Below are positions 9,389-19,507 of a stretch of DNA of 29,356 bases, piece by piece. Position 1 is the stretch's first letter. Every line of letters starts with the position of its first letter. A program made the position numbers and the translations under genes. The notes below the pieces were generated by a model. The model was given only the letters and a program-made list of their open reading frames with translations, did not search any database and had not been told where the DNA came from. Source of the stretch: Sphaeroforma sirkka (taxonomy: Eukaryota; Opisthokonta; Ichthyosporea; Ichthyophonida); assembly GCA_001586965.3 (NCBI GenBank), contig LUCW03000044.1, positions 1 to 29,356 of the forward strand. Reading direction: 5' to 3'.

Positions 9389-10580
9389 TTAGAACTGTGC
9401 ACGTTGGCGCTTACGTGTCCGTGTCTGCGAAGCTTTGTGGTAGGCCGCGATATCGTTGGCATCATCAAAAGCTTCTGCTGTTTCCCACGTTGGTTCGCCT
9501 TCTCGCCATCTCACCAGGTATTCTAATTTCCCCGTCTCATCATTCGTAATGATGTGTGATAATATGGCGAAACTCAACCCCTCCTTTGGTCCATAAGTCT
9601 TCGTTAATTGGTGGGTCTGTGCGTCTATGCACTAAACGGAGGAGTTCCACCCGTACCGGTTTGGTCTTGAATTCTGGTGGGGCGGAACCATCCTTGTTCG
9701 CTAACTCGTAGCGTTGGCCGTGTCTAGCTTTGACTACATATGGTCCAAACAATGGCCGCATAGCCTTCGTTGTTCGGCCTTCTGATCGTACCATGACCAC
9801 ATCTCCTTCGTCGAAATGTACCAAGTCGTGAGCATGCAGGCGGTCAAATGTCGTCGTAAGCTTGCCTGTATACTTCTTGGTAATGTGGTGGAGGGTCGGC
9901 AATATAGTGTCCTGTAACTGGTCTAATCGTTGTGCCCAGGTGTCATTCGTCATTGGCTGAGAATCCGGTAACTCGTCCGTGAAATCGGCGAACGGAACAT
10001 GGCGGCGGCCAAAGTACACGCTAAACGGTGCACTCTTATGGCGACGGGATATCCGAAGGTTCTGGTATAGCATCGTAAACGGAAGGCGTTCGTCCCATCG
10101 AAGGGGAACTGCCTCACAGCATTGTCGAATAGAACGTGTAATCTCCTTGTGACGTCGTTCTGCCGCGCCCAGCATTGGGGTCGATATGGTGGAGACACCT
10201 TATGTAGCATCCCCACTTCCTGGACCAGAAGCTCCACTAACTTGTTGGTGAACTCCTTCCCCATGTCTGTTTGGATTTTACGGGGGAAACCATGTTCGCC
10301 AAAAAATCTCTATGAGTGTCTGTGTCGTGGTTTTTTGTCTTGTCCGGTGTGGCTCGAAGGATAGAATAGCCTGTGGCGATGTCTAAGACGTGAAGAATAT
10401 AATTGTTCTTGCGTCTGGACTCCAGTGGCATCGGGATGTAGTCCACTTGAATATGGTCCCACGGGTAGCGTGCATCGATGCTAATCATCAGGTGGAAACC
10501 TTTAACGAAGTGTGTCCTGTCCCAAACATGTGCCACATTGCCGCTTAACTTCTGTGGCTAACTCAATGCCCCTGGCCAAA
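9389..10580 (-). pseudogene. pol: Integrase C-terminal part and chromodomain of copy D
   Basis: The minus strand encodes part of the integrase core (VDYIPMPLESRRKN, then a region broken by indels), the AERRHKEI helix with the catalytic Glu, the GPYVVKARHGQRYELA block and the chromodomain (GKLEYLVRWREGEPTWE). The main open stretch is 9540-10175, and the chromodomain continues in another frame at 9389-9577 after an insertion near 9546. Further frame changes lie near 10164 and 10300, the latter in a T/A run whose length differs between copies. The HHCC region and everything upstream are lost at the junction with copy A. Confidence 0.9.
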
Positions 10581-10583
10581 TGT

Positions 10584-10835
10584 TGTGGTCAGAATACGAA
10601 AGTATACTTTATATTTATTTGATTATTTTAGGTTTATTACAAGTTTTACAGTTTATCAGAATAATCTGATAAACTGGGTTTTAAAGGTTTTGCTGGTTTT
10701 ACAGCACATGACTAATGACTCATTTAAGAGTCAGTCATTTTAGGATTACTGTTTATAATTACTAATAAATGAACAACGTCCCCTCCCTGAGGAGGAGAAC
10801 GTTGAGATACAGTTATCTCGCGTATACTTACTACA
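10584..10835 (+). repeat. 5' LTR of copy A
   Basis: The 252 bp repeat runs from TGTGGTCAGAATAC to GTATACTTACTACA, whose ends are imperfect inverted repeats (11 of 14 positions). It contains an AATAAA at 10764-10769, a TGACTCA motif and several hairpins, including the 12-base stem CAGTTTATCAGA. It interrupts the integrase of copy D. The sequence after its end, TTTTTAACTTACC, does not look like a tRNA-complementary primer site. Confidence 0.9.
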
Positions 10836-12088
10836 TTTTTAACTTACCATAGAAGTTGTTAGTTTATTAGTAATTACAGAGAAAGCTACAGAATATGAAT
10901 TAGTCAGTAGCTGGCACATATTTTTTTTGTTATAAGTATAACAATTGAAAGACAATGCGAACAGAGAATGTCGCATCAAATTGAACGATTTAGATTATCC
11001 GAACGATTTAGATTGAATTGAACGATTTAGATTGGATTAACGACGTGTGGACGACGAGGATGAAAGAAAGAATCTACTAATACGAGTGAACCCGAAGAGC
11101 GAACATTCAAATCAAGCAGAACATTAACCAGGGTCAACAAGGAAAGTCTCAACGACGATCAAATGACGAAATCAGACAATCAGTCAGAATCCACAGATAA
11201 GTAGTCATGTGTGAGTACAGGTAGGAAGGTTGTTTTCAGTGTGAGACAAGTACAAATCGTATTGCAAGCTAATGAGCTTAAATTGTATTTAAGAAGTTGT
11301 TAGAAGAAAGTTCTTTAGGATCCACAGTAGGGTAATAGAGATGGGAGATGTACATGGTTAGTACCGACTCGGTTAGTACGATGACGCAAAAGAATCAGCG
11401 GCATACTAGATTATTTTACAAAAGTTTTCAGAATGGGATATTAGGAAGCATACAGAGACACAAGTAAGCACCTGTGAGTTATTAGGAGCATATAAGGGTG
11501 GGGGCGCACATAACACGAACGATGCAAGTAAATACAAGGTTAAATTGTGAAAATGATATGCGAACACACTCAAATCACTAGAACTTCCAGATAAATCAGG
11601 TCAACGGAGAGGATCAACAGTATGCACAGAAGGTGTGGTTGACGGCAGCTTAGTTTAGGAGTGCAATAACGAGCAATCGTTCTTAGATCAACAACAGCAC
11701 ATTGACAAGGACATCACGAGTAAGAAGAGTAAAAGAGGAGCGATGAGGGAAGTTCCCAACAGGGTCCTGCGAATAGGCCGTCATTAGGCCGGAGTAAGAA
11801 GGAGTAGAACAAGAAGTGGCTCCTGACTAATGAGGCACTCAACCATATGTTATTGTGGGATGAAGAGTAAGACAGCTGGTAGTGTTAGAGTATATAGACT
11901 ATCCACACTACTTATGTTAGTGTAGGGAATAAAACAGTCACGAGGGAACCCACGAGTTCCTCGGAGATCGATGTCGAGACGTTATGTGTTTGAAGGATGA
12001 AATTTAATAGAAAATGGATATTTATATTCAGTCTATCAGTTCATTCGCACACATTTCTGGTTCTCCATTGACAAACAACTCACCAACC
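10836..12088 (+). other. Leader of copy A, no gene seen
   Basis: This 1.25 kb stretch between LTR and gag has no long reading frame. GAACGATTTAGATT occurs three times at about 10982-11035. The plus strand is purine-rich. The last 150 bases (from about 11945), which hold CACGAGTTCCTCGGAGATC and the sequence before the gag ATG, are shared with copy B. Upstream of that, A and B do not match, so either part of this leader was inserted in A or B has been rearranged. A motif TTTATTAGTAATTA near 10862 also occurs inside the LTR. Confidence 0.5.
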
Positions 12089-14274
12089 ATGTCCTACCCC
12101 CCGCCAAAGTCGTAGACAGCAACTCTTGAATCCTGAGCGCCAAGGAAGATGATATCGACCGACGTGGAACTAAACGTCGTCAGTCCCATACGGAACGCTC
12201 CGCTCCGCACTCAGGTCAGGCACTGGAGGGGCAACAACAGACACATCTTGGGGCTCCACATATTATTTCAGCCACCAACAGCAAACAAAAATGGACCTGC
12301 ACAATCTGACGAGGATGTCATATTGAGGGTGAGACAAGGAAGTACCCACCTGCGTGCGGACAGTAGTCAGACTTTTATTTGAACAGGTAGCCAGTGAAGG
12401 GCTGTCCCCTCGTTCGTCTACGATACAGAGGGGTTATTTCCCATGACCCACCACGCCTCCCACCTAACAAGCGGAAGCGTCACCGGACGACCAACAACAA
12501 GGAAACGGCACCGGAACAATCGTCAGCTCAGAAACTCACGGAGCTGATGAGCAGTCTTCTTTTCAGAGGTTACAGCGCATAAACGCCGGACGAACTACAA
12601 TAGGGGCCGGCCGCTAAGGACAGGCACACGAACGGGTACAGGCAGTACCAGAGGACGAAGACAACCCTACCTTCCGAATTCAAGGCTGTGAGCGTCCGTT
12701 TTATGGACTTGGGTACAAATCACCAGGGTCAGAGGACAGTTCAACCGAGGAGGATGATACTCTGTCTGCCAGTGAGAACACACCAACTTTTCAAGAGTTC
12801 GCACATGAACAAGTATTAGCCAGACAGAATCCTCAAGGTAAGCAGGCGGTGAAGAATAGACAGGACCGATTAAGTACGAACCTGCGCCAACAACAGCAAC
12901 GTCAGTGGGGCGAGAAAGAAGCGCCCAGTGAATATGTACAGACACATAAACGACAAGAGAAGGAGACAACAGTGCCTCCGCCCACACCGGCTAGTATCGA
13001 GAAAAGGCGACAGGCGCTACACGCACGGATACTACAGTTAAGTGACGAGCTATGCCAAGCAATCGAGGAGAATAACACGGCTCGAGCTGAAGCTCTTCGG
13101 GGCGTGATTGAGACACTTCGAGCTACATTAGAGTCCCGACCGGTAGAGAAGCGTCCCGTACCTTCACCACGTACGTGGCCTGATTGGCCGTCGAACAGAT
13201 ACTACCTACATGATATCATGGAACGGGACACAAGAGGGGCTCTCCTCGAGGCGTTCAAGAACGCACAAATCGCAGGGCTGGACGAGAGTTGGAACCTTAC
13301 ATGGTTTCATAAGGTACTATCTTACTTCAAGGCGGAAAAGTCAACGCTGGACTACATCCGCGACAACTCTGAACGGTTGAAGACATGCACACCTCAACTA
13401 CAGATCGAACAGATCTGTTCGCACGAAACACAAGCCACTGTCGATCCGCGCGTTTCGCAAGTTAGCCAAGGGCCAAAGTCGGAACATGCACACTCCTCTT
13501 ATGGAACAAATGACACAGCTCATGGAGAACCACAGGAGGGCACGTGAACGGTGCCAGACAGATGCCGACTTCCAACAGAATTTAGTGAACCACTGCATTG
13601 TACAACTGTTAGAAGAAGCTCTCAACGGCCGTACGTATGAACGTACTCTACAGTTGCATCCCAAATGGCAACTGATGGAGACACACGAGCTTATACAGCT
13701 GTTGAGCCCTGACATTCAGGATGCACAGCAACGTACGGCAGCACGTTTCCAGGGTCGCAACAACCGCGAGGGCCCGACGACCAATGGAAGTCGCGACCAC
13801 ACCAATAGCCGCCCCAACCTACAGACGAGTAGACGACAAACGCAGAATTGGACTCAACGGCCCCAACCTACGGTACCAACGACTTGTGCGGGGTGCCAGG
13901 CACAGGCGCCACCAGGTGGTAGGCACATCCCACGGTGTCACCATTTCAGGGCGTCGCAAGCGGTGAGCGCAGAGGGTCGGGCAAGGCTATACGACAACAA
14001 CCGTCCTTTGAGGGACGTACAATCGGTACACAGACCGTCCACAACGTCAACCGCAGGACAGGGGCAGAATACATCCCAGACTAGAGACGTAGTTACAATA
14101 CGTCCGACGCCTCAAGTACAGGTGAATGCGATTACACAGGACGAAGACTTGGCTCCACCATCGGAAGCTACAGAGATTCATATCAACACGATCCTTTACG
14201 AAGACTTCGAGCACATGACGTCACCACCAAACCACACCTATGACATGTGGGAGTCGGTAGCCGATCATGCATGA
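12089..14274 (+). pseudogene. gag: gag of copy A, frame-broken
   Basis: The ATG at 12089-12091 sits in a favourable eukaryotic context (CAACCATGT) and is shared with copy B. It is followed by a run of six C residues in A and four in B; only a run of five would connect it to the downstream gag frame, so homopolymer length decides the start. The N-terminal third (12120-12840) has many deletions. The middle is open at 12849-13450 with the same capsid-like sequence as copy E and reads Gln where E has its two stops. One inserted base near 13447 shifts the frame, and 13486-14274 continues through the Gln/Arg-rich tail with the CX2CX9HX3C motif. The TGA at 14272-14274 follows ADHA and is the natural gag end. 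Confidence 0.8.
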
Positions 14275-14336
14275 GAGAGGTGAGGGTGTCTGAGTCGGAT
14301 AGGAGCTTCATATTTGTTACCACGATTGGAGCAGTG

Positions 14337-15760
14337 ATGGCAATACAAGACCCATTGCTGACTGACGTCAGACAACCGAGTCTATATTCAAGTACAAATC
14401 AACGGACGTACGTTCAAAGCCTTGATAGACACGGGAGCAAATAGAAGTTGTATCTCACAGACATCCGCAGACCTCCTTGGCCGACCAATAACTCCGGCAC
14501 CACCTGGGTCATTTATATATTTAGCTGACAAGGCGGTGCGAACTCCTCGACTGGGGACGACGGAAGTGGTACCTATAAGGTACGGTACCAGAATTATCGA
14601 CGGTTCATTAGAATTGATGAACTTGCCGACGGGTATAGATGTTATAGTGGGGCAATATGTTGAAAGGCTTGGGGCAAGGCGGTATCCAATCGCCACTTGC
14701 ACCAATAGACCCCACAGAACTAGAAAGCTCCTCGAACCCATACCACGCCGACAGGCACCTAACACGACGGAACCCGTCGATGTACGCCAACGGTTGGCAC
14801 AGGATTTGGAAGCCAATGCGAAAATTGCCGACAACGCGCGCTGTCGTCTGGAATAGAGGTAACCATCCCAGTAACCCATGAACAAGCGTTGCAGATGCGG
14901 CGATCGGCGCGTAACTTCGTATCCGATCGAACCTATGTGGATGAACAAGTGAAGAAGTGGTTGACGGATTTGGTGATCACGAAACGAACGACACCAACGA
15001 CGTTAATCTTCCTCTCCGCGGCGGTACCGACATTCGATGCGGAAGGCAACGTCAAGAAGGTACGCGTGTGTTTAGACATGCGTGCCGTTAACGCGCTTAT
15101 TCCTGGTGACCAGTTCCTGATCCCCAAGGTCAACGAACTCATATCTCGAAGCCAAGTACTACACGACGCTGGACATATCGGCTGCATACCACAGGCTGCC
15201 CATCCATCCAGACTCACAATACTTATTTGGTTTTACACACGAACGTTATCAGTACTCGTTCACATCAGCACCGTTCGGTCTTCATGTACTCACGCAGCAG
15301 TTTCAACGTACCTTGAGTACAATACTTGATGGCTTACCGGTTCACCACTATATCGATGACATAGTTATCGCCAGTGACGGTTATGACGAACACGTTAGGA
15401 CGGTGCAGAAGGTGATACAACGCTTAACATACCACAGTTTTAAGCTTAACCCTGCCAAGTGCCACTTCGCTATCTCCGAAGTCATGATCCTAGGGAAGAA
15501 AGTATCGGCACAAGGCATTGACATTGACCATGAAAAGCAGGCCAAGCTGATCGACTGGCCCACACCACAACGATACAAAGATATAGCCTCGGCGTTGGGT
15601 TTAGCAAATTACCTCCACGAACATCTGCCTAATTTCGCGAACACGGTTGCACCCTTGCGCGAATTTTGCAAACTCAAACCAAAGGAGTTGATAGGTGATC
15701 GTTGGGAGGAGAGACATGCACAGGCGTGGCAGGCAATGAAAGACGCAGTGGTGAATGCTG
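14337..15760 (+). pseudogene. pol: Protease and reverse transcriptase of copy A
   Basis: The domain content matches copy E: aspartic protease with DTGANRS near 14430, linker, then RT with CLDMRAVN and YIDD at 15349-15360. Frame breaks are numerous. A four-base duplication occurs at about 14362 (GACTGACG against GACG in E), with several deletions at 14650-14720, a loss at about 14857, another at about 14930 and a rearranged stretch at about 15150. From 15313 the frame is open through the thumb and connection region into RNase H. The breaks cluster in the protease to RT-finger region, while the rest of RT is clean. Confidence 0.85.
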
Positions 15761-16170
15761 TGGCGTTACACTTTCCGGTCGACGGCATTCCTCTGAACTT
15801 GGAAACCGACGCTAGCGATTACGGTTTAGGGGAGCGCTATTCCAATGGGTCAACGGTAAGAAACATTACTTAATGTTCTTTAGTAAGACTCTGAACCATG
15901 CGCAACAGAACTACGCCACACCTATGAAGGAGTTACTGGCATTGGTATATGGACTGACACATTTCAGGGAATACTTGGATGGGCAACGGTTTGCGGTCTT
16001 CACGGACCACAAGGCCCTTGTATATATGAACACACAGCTCAAGCTTAATCCGATGCTTCAGAGATGGCATCATATCATCGCGCCATTCAACTTTACCATA
16101 TCGCATATACCAGGAGAGTCAAATGTGCTCCCGGACATGTTAAGTAGAGTACACGAGGGGACAGCGGAGC
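15761..16170 (+). pseudogene. pol: RNase H of copy A
   Basis: All four expected acidic residues can be placed: Asp in LETDASDYG (15808-15810), Glu in MKELLAL (15930-15932), Asp in FTDHKAL (16005-16007) and Asp in LPDMLSR (16134-16136). A frame change between 15850 and 15873 separates the first from the rest: the upstream frame ends in VRNIT and the downstream one resumes at FFSKTLNHAQQ. Copy B lacks the first part of this domain and copy E the last part, so A is the only main-family copy with the whole RNase H sequence. Confidence 0.85.
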
Positions 16171-16189
16171 AGGACGAACTCGAAATAAT

Positions 16190-16640
16190 GTATACCGACG
16201 GCTGGCAGTTATTCCCTAGTTACTTTGAACAAGCGCAACAACACTTTGGACCGAATGACATAGATGTATTTGCGGACCCAACCAACGCTCAGCTTCCTCG
16301 GTTCTGGACGAAGGATGATGGGGAAGGAGCGTTTGCCCACGACTGGTCGATAGTCGATGGATGGATGAACCCGCCTTGGGGACAGATACACAGGATGTTA
16401 CGCAAGATACGAGCCGACGGCGCACGGGCCACAGTATGTCTACCATGGGTACCAAGAGCACCATGGTTCGACCTGTTCAAGCAGTTATTGCAGACAGAAC
16501 CGGTGCTGGTACCACGGACACCACACACGTTCCTCAAGTACGCTAAGTACGCATGTGGGGAAGACACCATGGGGTCATACCGTAGTAGCACGGGTGGGTC
16601 CTCCCAATGGATTCAAACTGGACCCGCTGTTTTCACAGCG
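16190..16640 (+). CDS. pol: DNA adenine methyltransferase-like domain of copy A pol
   Basis: After RNase H the polyprotein carries about 145 residues resembling phage-type (Dam) DNA N6-adenine methyltransferases. The order is DIDVFADPTNAQLPRFW, then HDW, then the catalytic-type motif MNPPW (NPPW at 16368-16379), a strand ATVCLPWVPRAPWFDLF, and an end block TPWGHTVVARVGPP. The D-x-D-x-x-A..N..RFW block before NPP(Y/F/W) and the hydrophobic strand ending LP..WF after it are what that family shows. Methyltransferase-like domains after RNase H are known in DIRS-type retroelements, but this element has LTRs and a DDE integrase. An extra G near 16557 shifts the frame before the end block; copy B is open throughout. 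The function could be adenine methylation of cDNA, or only a structural role. Confidence 0.7.
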
Positions 16641-17860
16641 ACTTGGTTTTGCAGAACCAAAGCATACAAAATATGTCATGTGCTTAGACACAGCGCGAGA
16701 AATCTCAGTGGCACTGGCAGATGCAGAGGGTCAACCGGCGTTTGCACAAGCGAGTCCGGCGGAGAAAAACAGCGTCGTACGCAACTCACGCAAGCGCAAC
16801 ACGAACAAGGACATCATGGGGCGGCGGACACAGTCCAACAACTTCGTCAGAACGGTCACGTTTGGCCAGGGGCACTTGAGTTAGCCACAGAAGTTAAGCG
16901 GCAATGTGGCACATGTTTGGGACAGGACACACTTCGTAAAGGTTTCCACCCGATGATTAGCATCGATGCACGCTACCCGTGGGACCATATTCAAGTGGAC
17001 TACATCCCGATGCCACTGGAGTCCAGACGCAAGAACAATTATATTCTTCACGTCTTAGACATCGCCACAGGCTATTCTATCCTTCGAGCCACACCGGACA
17101 AGACAAAGGAAACCACGACACAGACACTCATAGAGATTTTTTTTGGCGAACATGGTTTCCCCGTAAAAATCAAACAGACATGGGGAAGGAGTTCACCAAC
17201 AAGTTAGTGGAGCTTCTGGTCCAGGAAGTGGGGATGCTACATAAGGTGTCTCCACCATATCGACCCCAAGTGCTGGGCGCGGCAGAACGACGTCACAAGG
17301 AGATTACACGTTCTATTCGACAATGCTGTGAGGCAGTTCCCCTTCGATGGGACGAACGCCTTCCGTTTACGATGCTATACCAGAACCTTCGGATATCCCG
17401 TCGCCATAAGAGTGCACCGTTTAGCGTGTACTTTGGCCGCCGCCATGTTCCGTTCGCCGATTTCACGGACGAGTTACCGGATTCTCAGCCGATGACGAAT
17501 GACACCTGGGCACAACGATTAGACCAGTTACAGGACACTATATTGCCGACCCTCCACCACATTACCAAGAAGTATACAGGCAAGCTTACGACGACATTTG
17601 ACCGCCTGCATGCTCACGACTTGGTACATTTCGACGAAGGAGATGTGGTCATGGTACGATCAGAAGGCCGAACAACGAAGGCTATGCGGCCATTGTTTGG
17701 ACCATATGTAGTCAAAGCTAGACACGGCCAACGCTACGAGTTAGCGAACAAGGATGGTTCCGCCCCACCAGAATTCAAGACCAAACCGGTACGGGTGGAA
17801 CTCCTCCGTTTAGTGCATAGACGCACAGACCCACCAATTAACGAAGACTTATGGACCGAA
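16641..17860 (+). pseudogene. pol: Integrase of copy A
   Basis: The zinc-binding N-terminal domain shows HEQGH (from 16799) and CGTC (16905-16916). The catalytic core has Asp in VDYIP (16998-17000), Asp in the DMGKEF block (17177-17179) and Glu in AAERRH (17285-17287), with exactly 35 residues between the last two (DD35E). The GPY/F module follows as LFGPYVVKARHG at about 17693-17730. A T run near 17138 is longer than in B and D, and the C and A runs just after differ too, so the frame changes at about 17140-17175. From there it is open to the end. It would insert the cDNA into host chromatin. Confidence 0.9.
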
Positions 17861-18073
17861 GGAGGGGTGGAGTTTCGCCATATTATCACACATCGTACGA
17901 ATGATGAGACGGGGAAATTAGAATACCTGGTGAGATGGCGAGAAGGCGAACCAACGTGGGAAACAGCAGAAGCTTTTGATGATGCCAACGATATCGCGGC
18001 CTACCACAAAGCTTCGCAGACACGGACACGTAAGCGCCAACGTGCACAGTCTAATACTTTATCTTCAATATAA
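17861..18073 (+). CDS. pol: C-terminal chromodomain of copy A pol
   Basis: Continuous with the integrase tail, this reads GVEFRHIITHR, a short polar insert, KLEYLVRWREGEPTWE and AEAFDDANDIAAYHK. This fits the chromodomain pattern of a beta strand with an aromatic residue, then YLV(R/K)W, then TWE, then a helix. In chromoviruses this domain directs integration to particular chromatin. It ends with a basic tail (RTRKRQRAQ) and a TAA at 18071-18073. It is intact here and frame-broken in B and D. Confidence 0.85.
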   Translation, partial: GGVEFRHIITHRTNDETGKLEYLVRWREGEPTWETAEAFDDANDIAAYHKASQTRTRKRQRAQSNTLSSI

Positions 18074-18090
18074 CTTTGTTCTCGGATATC

Positions 18091-18535
18091 GAGCTCAAGC
18101 TCTGGAGCATAAACCAGCAACTCTAGCTCCCGAGTATAAACCAGCCACTCGAGCTCTTGAGTATAAAAAGCAGCGACTCTAGCTCCCGAGTATAAACCAG
18201 CAACTCTAGCTCCCGAGTATAAACCAGCCACTCGAGCTCTTGAGTATAAAAAAGCAGCGACTCTAGCTCCCGAGTATAAACCAGCAACTCTAGCTAAACC
18301 AGCCACTCGAGCTCTTGAGAGAAAAACAGTTAAACCAGCACTCGAGCTCTTGAGTATAAAACCAGCAACTCTAGCTCTTGAGTATAAACCAGGCCGAGTT
18401 TAGTACCAAAAAAGCAGCGACTCTGAGCTCCCCGAGTATAAACCAGCCACTCGAGCTCGCGAGAATAAACGGTTAGCACTCGAGCTCGCGAGGGAAAATC
18501 GTCAGCGGCTCAAGCTCGCGAGGTTCAAAAGTTAA
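18091..18535 (+). repeat. 27-28 bp minisatellite of copy A (long array)
   Basis: About 17 units with a core such as CTCTAGCTCCCGAGTATAAA followed by CCAGCA, or CTCGAGCTCTTGAGTATAAA followed by AAGCAGCGA. Each holds a short palindrome (GAGCTC or near it) next to TATAAA. It starts 18 bp after the pol stop. Units become diverged towards 18500. A non-coding spacer of about 240 bp (18536-18771) follows. It has no supported gene: reading frames in the spacer differ between copies. Confidence 0.9.
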
Positions 18536-18771
18536 ATGAGCCACTCTTGCTTCGGAGTATAACACAGCGAAATCAATCAAACAACTCCTTGGGCATTGTT
18601 TTGAAACAGCGGGTTAATGGTTTGCACGGTTTCTGCCACTGGCAGTTTTTTTCTCCGACACAAATACAGTCCTATATTGTACTTGCCAAACTCCTATATG
18701 CTGACACAGATGAACAGTAGCTTCAAGAATTCAAACACGACGGGTCGCTCGAGACGTACACATCAGGTCCT

Positions 18772-18932
18772 CTAGCTCTCTGAGGTAAAATGCCAGCACA
18801 ATGCTCTAGCTCTCTGAGGATAAATGCCAGCACAATGCTCTAGCTCTCGAGGATAAATGCCAGCACAATGCTCTAGCTCTCGAGGATAAATGCCAGCACA
18901 ATGCTCTAGCTCTCGAGGATAATGCCAGCACA
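18772..18932 (+). repeat. 33 bp minisatellite of copy A (five units)
   Basis: Five units of CTCTAGCTCTCGAGGATAAA plus TGCCAGCACAATG, the first two with slightly different middles. The core is recognisably the same as that of the longer array upstream, with a CAATG tail added. The same five units with the same end variants occur in copies B and D. Confidence 0.9.
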
Positions 18933-18997
18933 TAAGGTACTATGCTATTCTTATCATCTCTGAAACTGGCACACTGCTTTGTTCAGTGCTTCAGTTT

Positions 18998-19004
18998 GGG
19001 GGGG
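18998..19004 (+). other. Polypurine tract of copy A
   Basis: Seven G residues after CAGTTT, one base before the TGTGGTC start of the 3' LTR. Its position defines the plus-strand primer and confirms the LTR edge. Confidence 0.75.
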
Positions 19005-19005
19005 T

Positions 19006-19250
19006 TGTGGTCAGAATACAAGTACTTATATTTATTTGATTATTTTAGGTTTATTACAAGTTTTACAGTTTATCAGAATAATCTGATAAACTGGGTTTTA
19101 GGGGTTTTGCTGGTTTTACAGCACATGACTAATGACTCATTTAAGAGTCAGTCATTTTAGGATTACTGTTTATAATTACTAATAAATGAACAACGTCCCT
19201 CTCCTGAGGAGGAGAACGTTGAGATACAGTTATCTCGCGTATACTTAACA
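19006..19250 (+). repeat. 3' LTR of copy A
   Basis: This matches the 5' LTR closely but ends ACTTAACA instead of ACTTACTACA, so a few bases at the outer edge are lost at the junction with the inverted-repeat arm. Visible hairpins are CAGTTTATCAGA/TCTGATAAACTG (19066-19093, four-base loop), TGACTC/GAGTCA (19133-19150), an imperfect AACGT...CGTT stem (19192-19220) and GAGATA/TATCTC (19221-19236). AATAAA at 19181-19186 is a candidate polyadenylation signal. Confidence 0.9.
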
Positions 19251-19507
19251 TAAACCCCTTAAACCACTATCAGTGTGAGAAGTTAGAATTATTTACCAAT
19301 TAATTCACACAGAATTGTTTTGTAGACCACGTAGACAATCAAATATAAGAATAAATACACCGCACTGAGCCTCAGGAGACTCAGTAGGTTTTAGTATCAT
19401 ATTTTGATGTGTTTACTACATTTTTACGACTAGTTACTTTAGGTGTATTATTCGATTTTATCTCGAGGATAATAGTGGACGGAGAAGTTCATTTTATTGA
19501 CGAATTA

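Larger units (their letters stand above)
8378..10583 (-). mobile_element. Copy D: 3' end of a main-family element (LTR to integrase)
   Basis: On the minus strand this holds the last two thirds of the integrase, the chromodomain, the two 3' minisatellites, the poly-G tract and the 3' LTR. It ends at about 10580 within the integrase, directly against the 5' LTR of copy A, so everything upstream is missing. It corresponds to 22206-24480 of copy B in the same orientation. It is opposite in direction to copy E, which it abuts. Confidence 0.9.
10584..19250 (+). mobile_element. Copy A: Ty3/gypsy chromodomain retrotransposon with both LTRs
   Basis: This is the only copy with two LTRs in the same direction (10584-10835 and 19006-19250). 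Between them are a 1.25 kb leader, gag, protease, RT, RNase H, a methyltransferase-like domain, integrase, chromodomain, two minisatellites and a poly-G polypurine tract. The order PR-RT-RH-IN with a C-terminal chromodomain is that of chromoviruses; the extra domain is not part of the standard plan. No tRNA primer site was recognised after the 5' LTR, and the flanks (AATGT before, TAAAC after) show no target-site duplication. A therefore may have been rearranged after insertion. Many small indels break its frames, so it is unlikely to act on its own as written. Confidence 0.9.

Noticed and set aside
16190..16640. DIRS-type element because of the methyltransferase-like domain
   Set aside because: The element has direct LTRs, a protease, and an integrase with HHCC and DD35E. 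No tyrosine recombinase is present.
18001..18306. Antisense reading frame with repeated GLYSGARVAA peptides over the minisatellite
   Set aside because: It is the translation of a 27-28 bp repeat that happens to lack stops. Its length changes with the unit number in each copy and there is no start context or domain.
18772..18932. CRISPR-like array of 33 bp units
   Set aside because: Units are directly adjacent with no unique spacers, inside a eukaryotic retrotransposon. It is a minisatellite.
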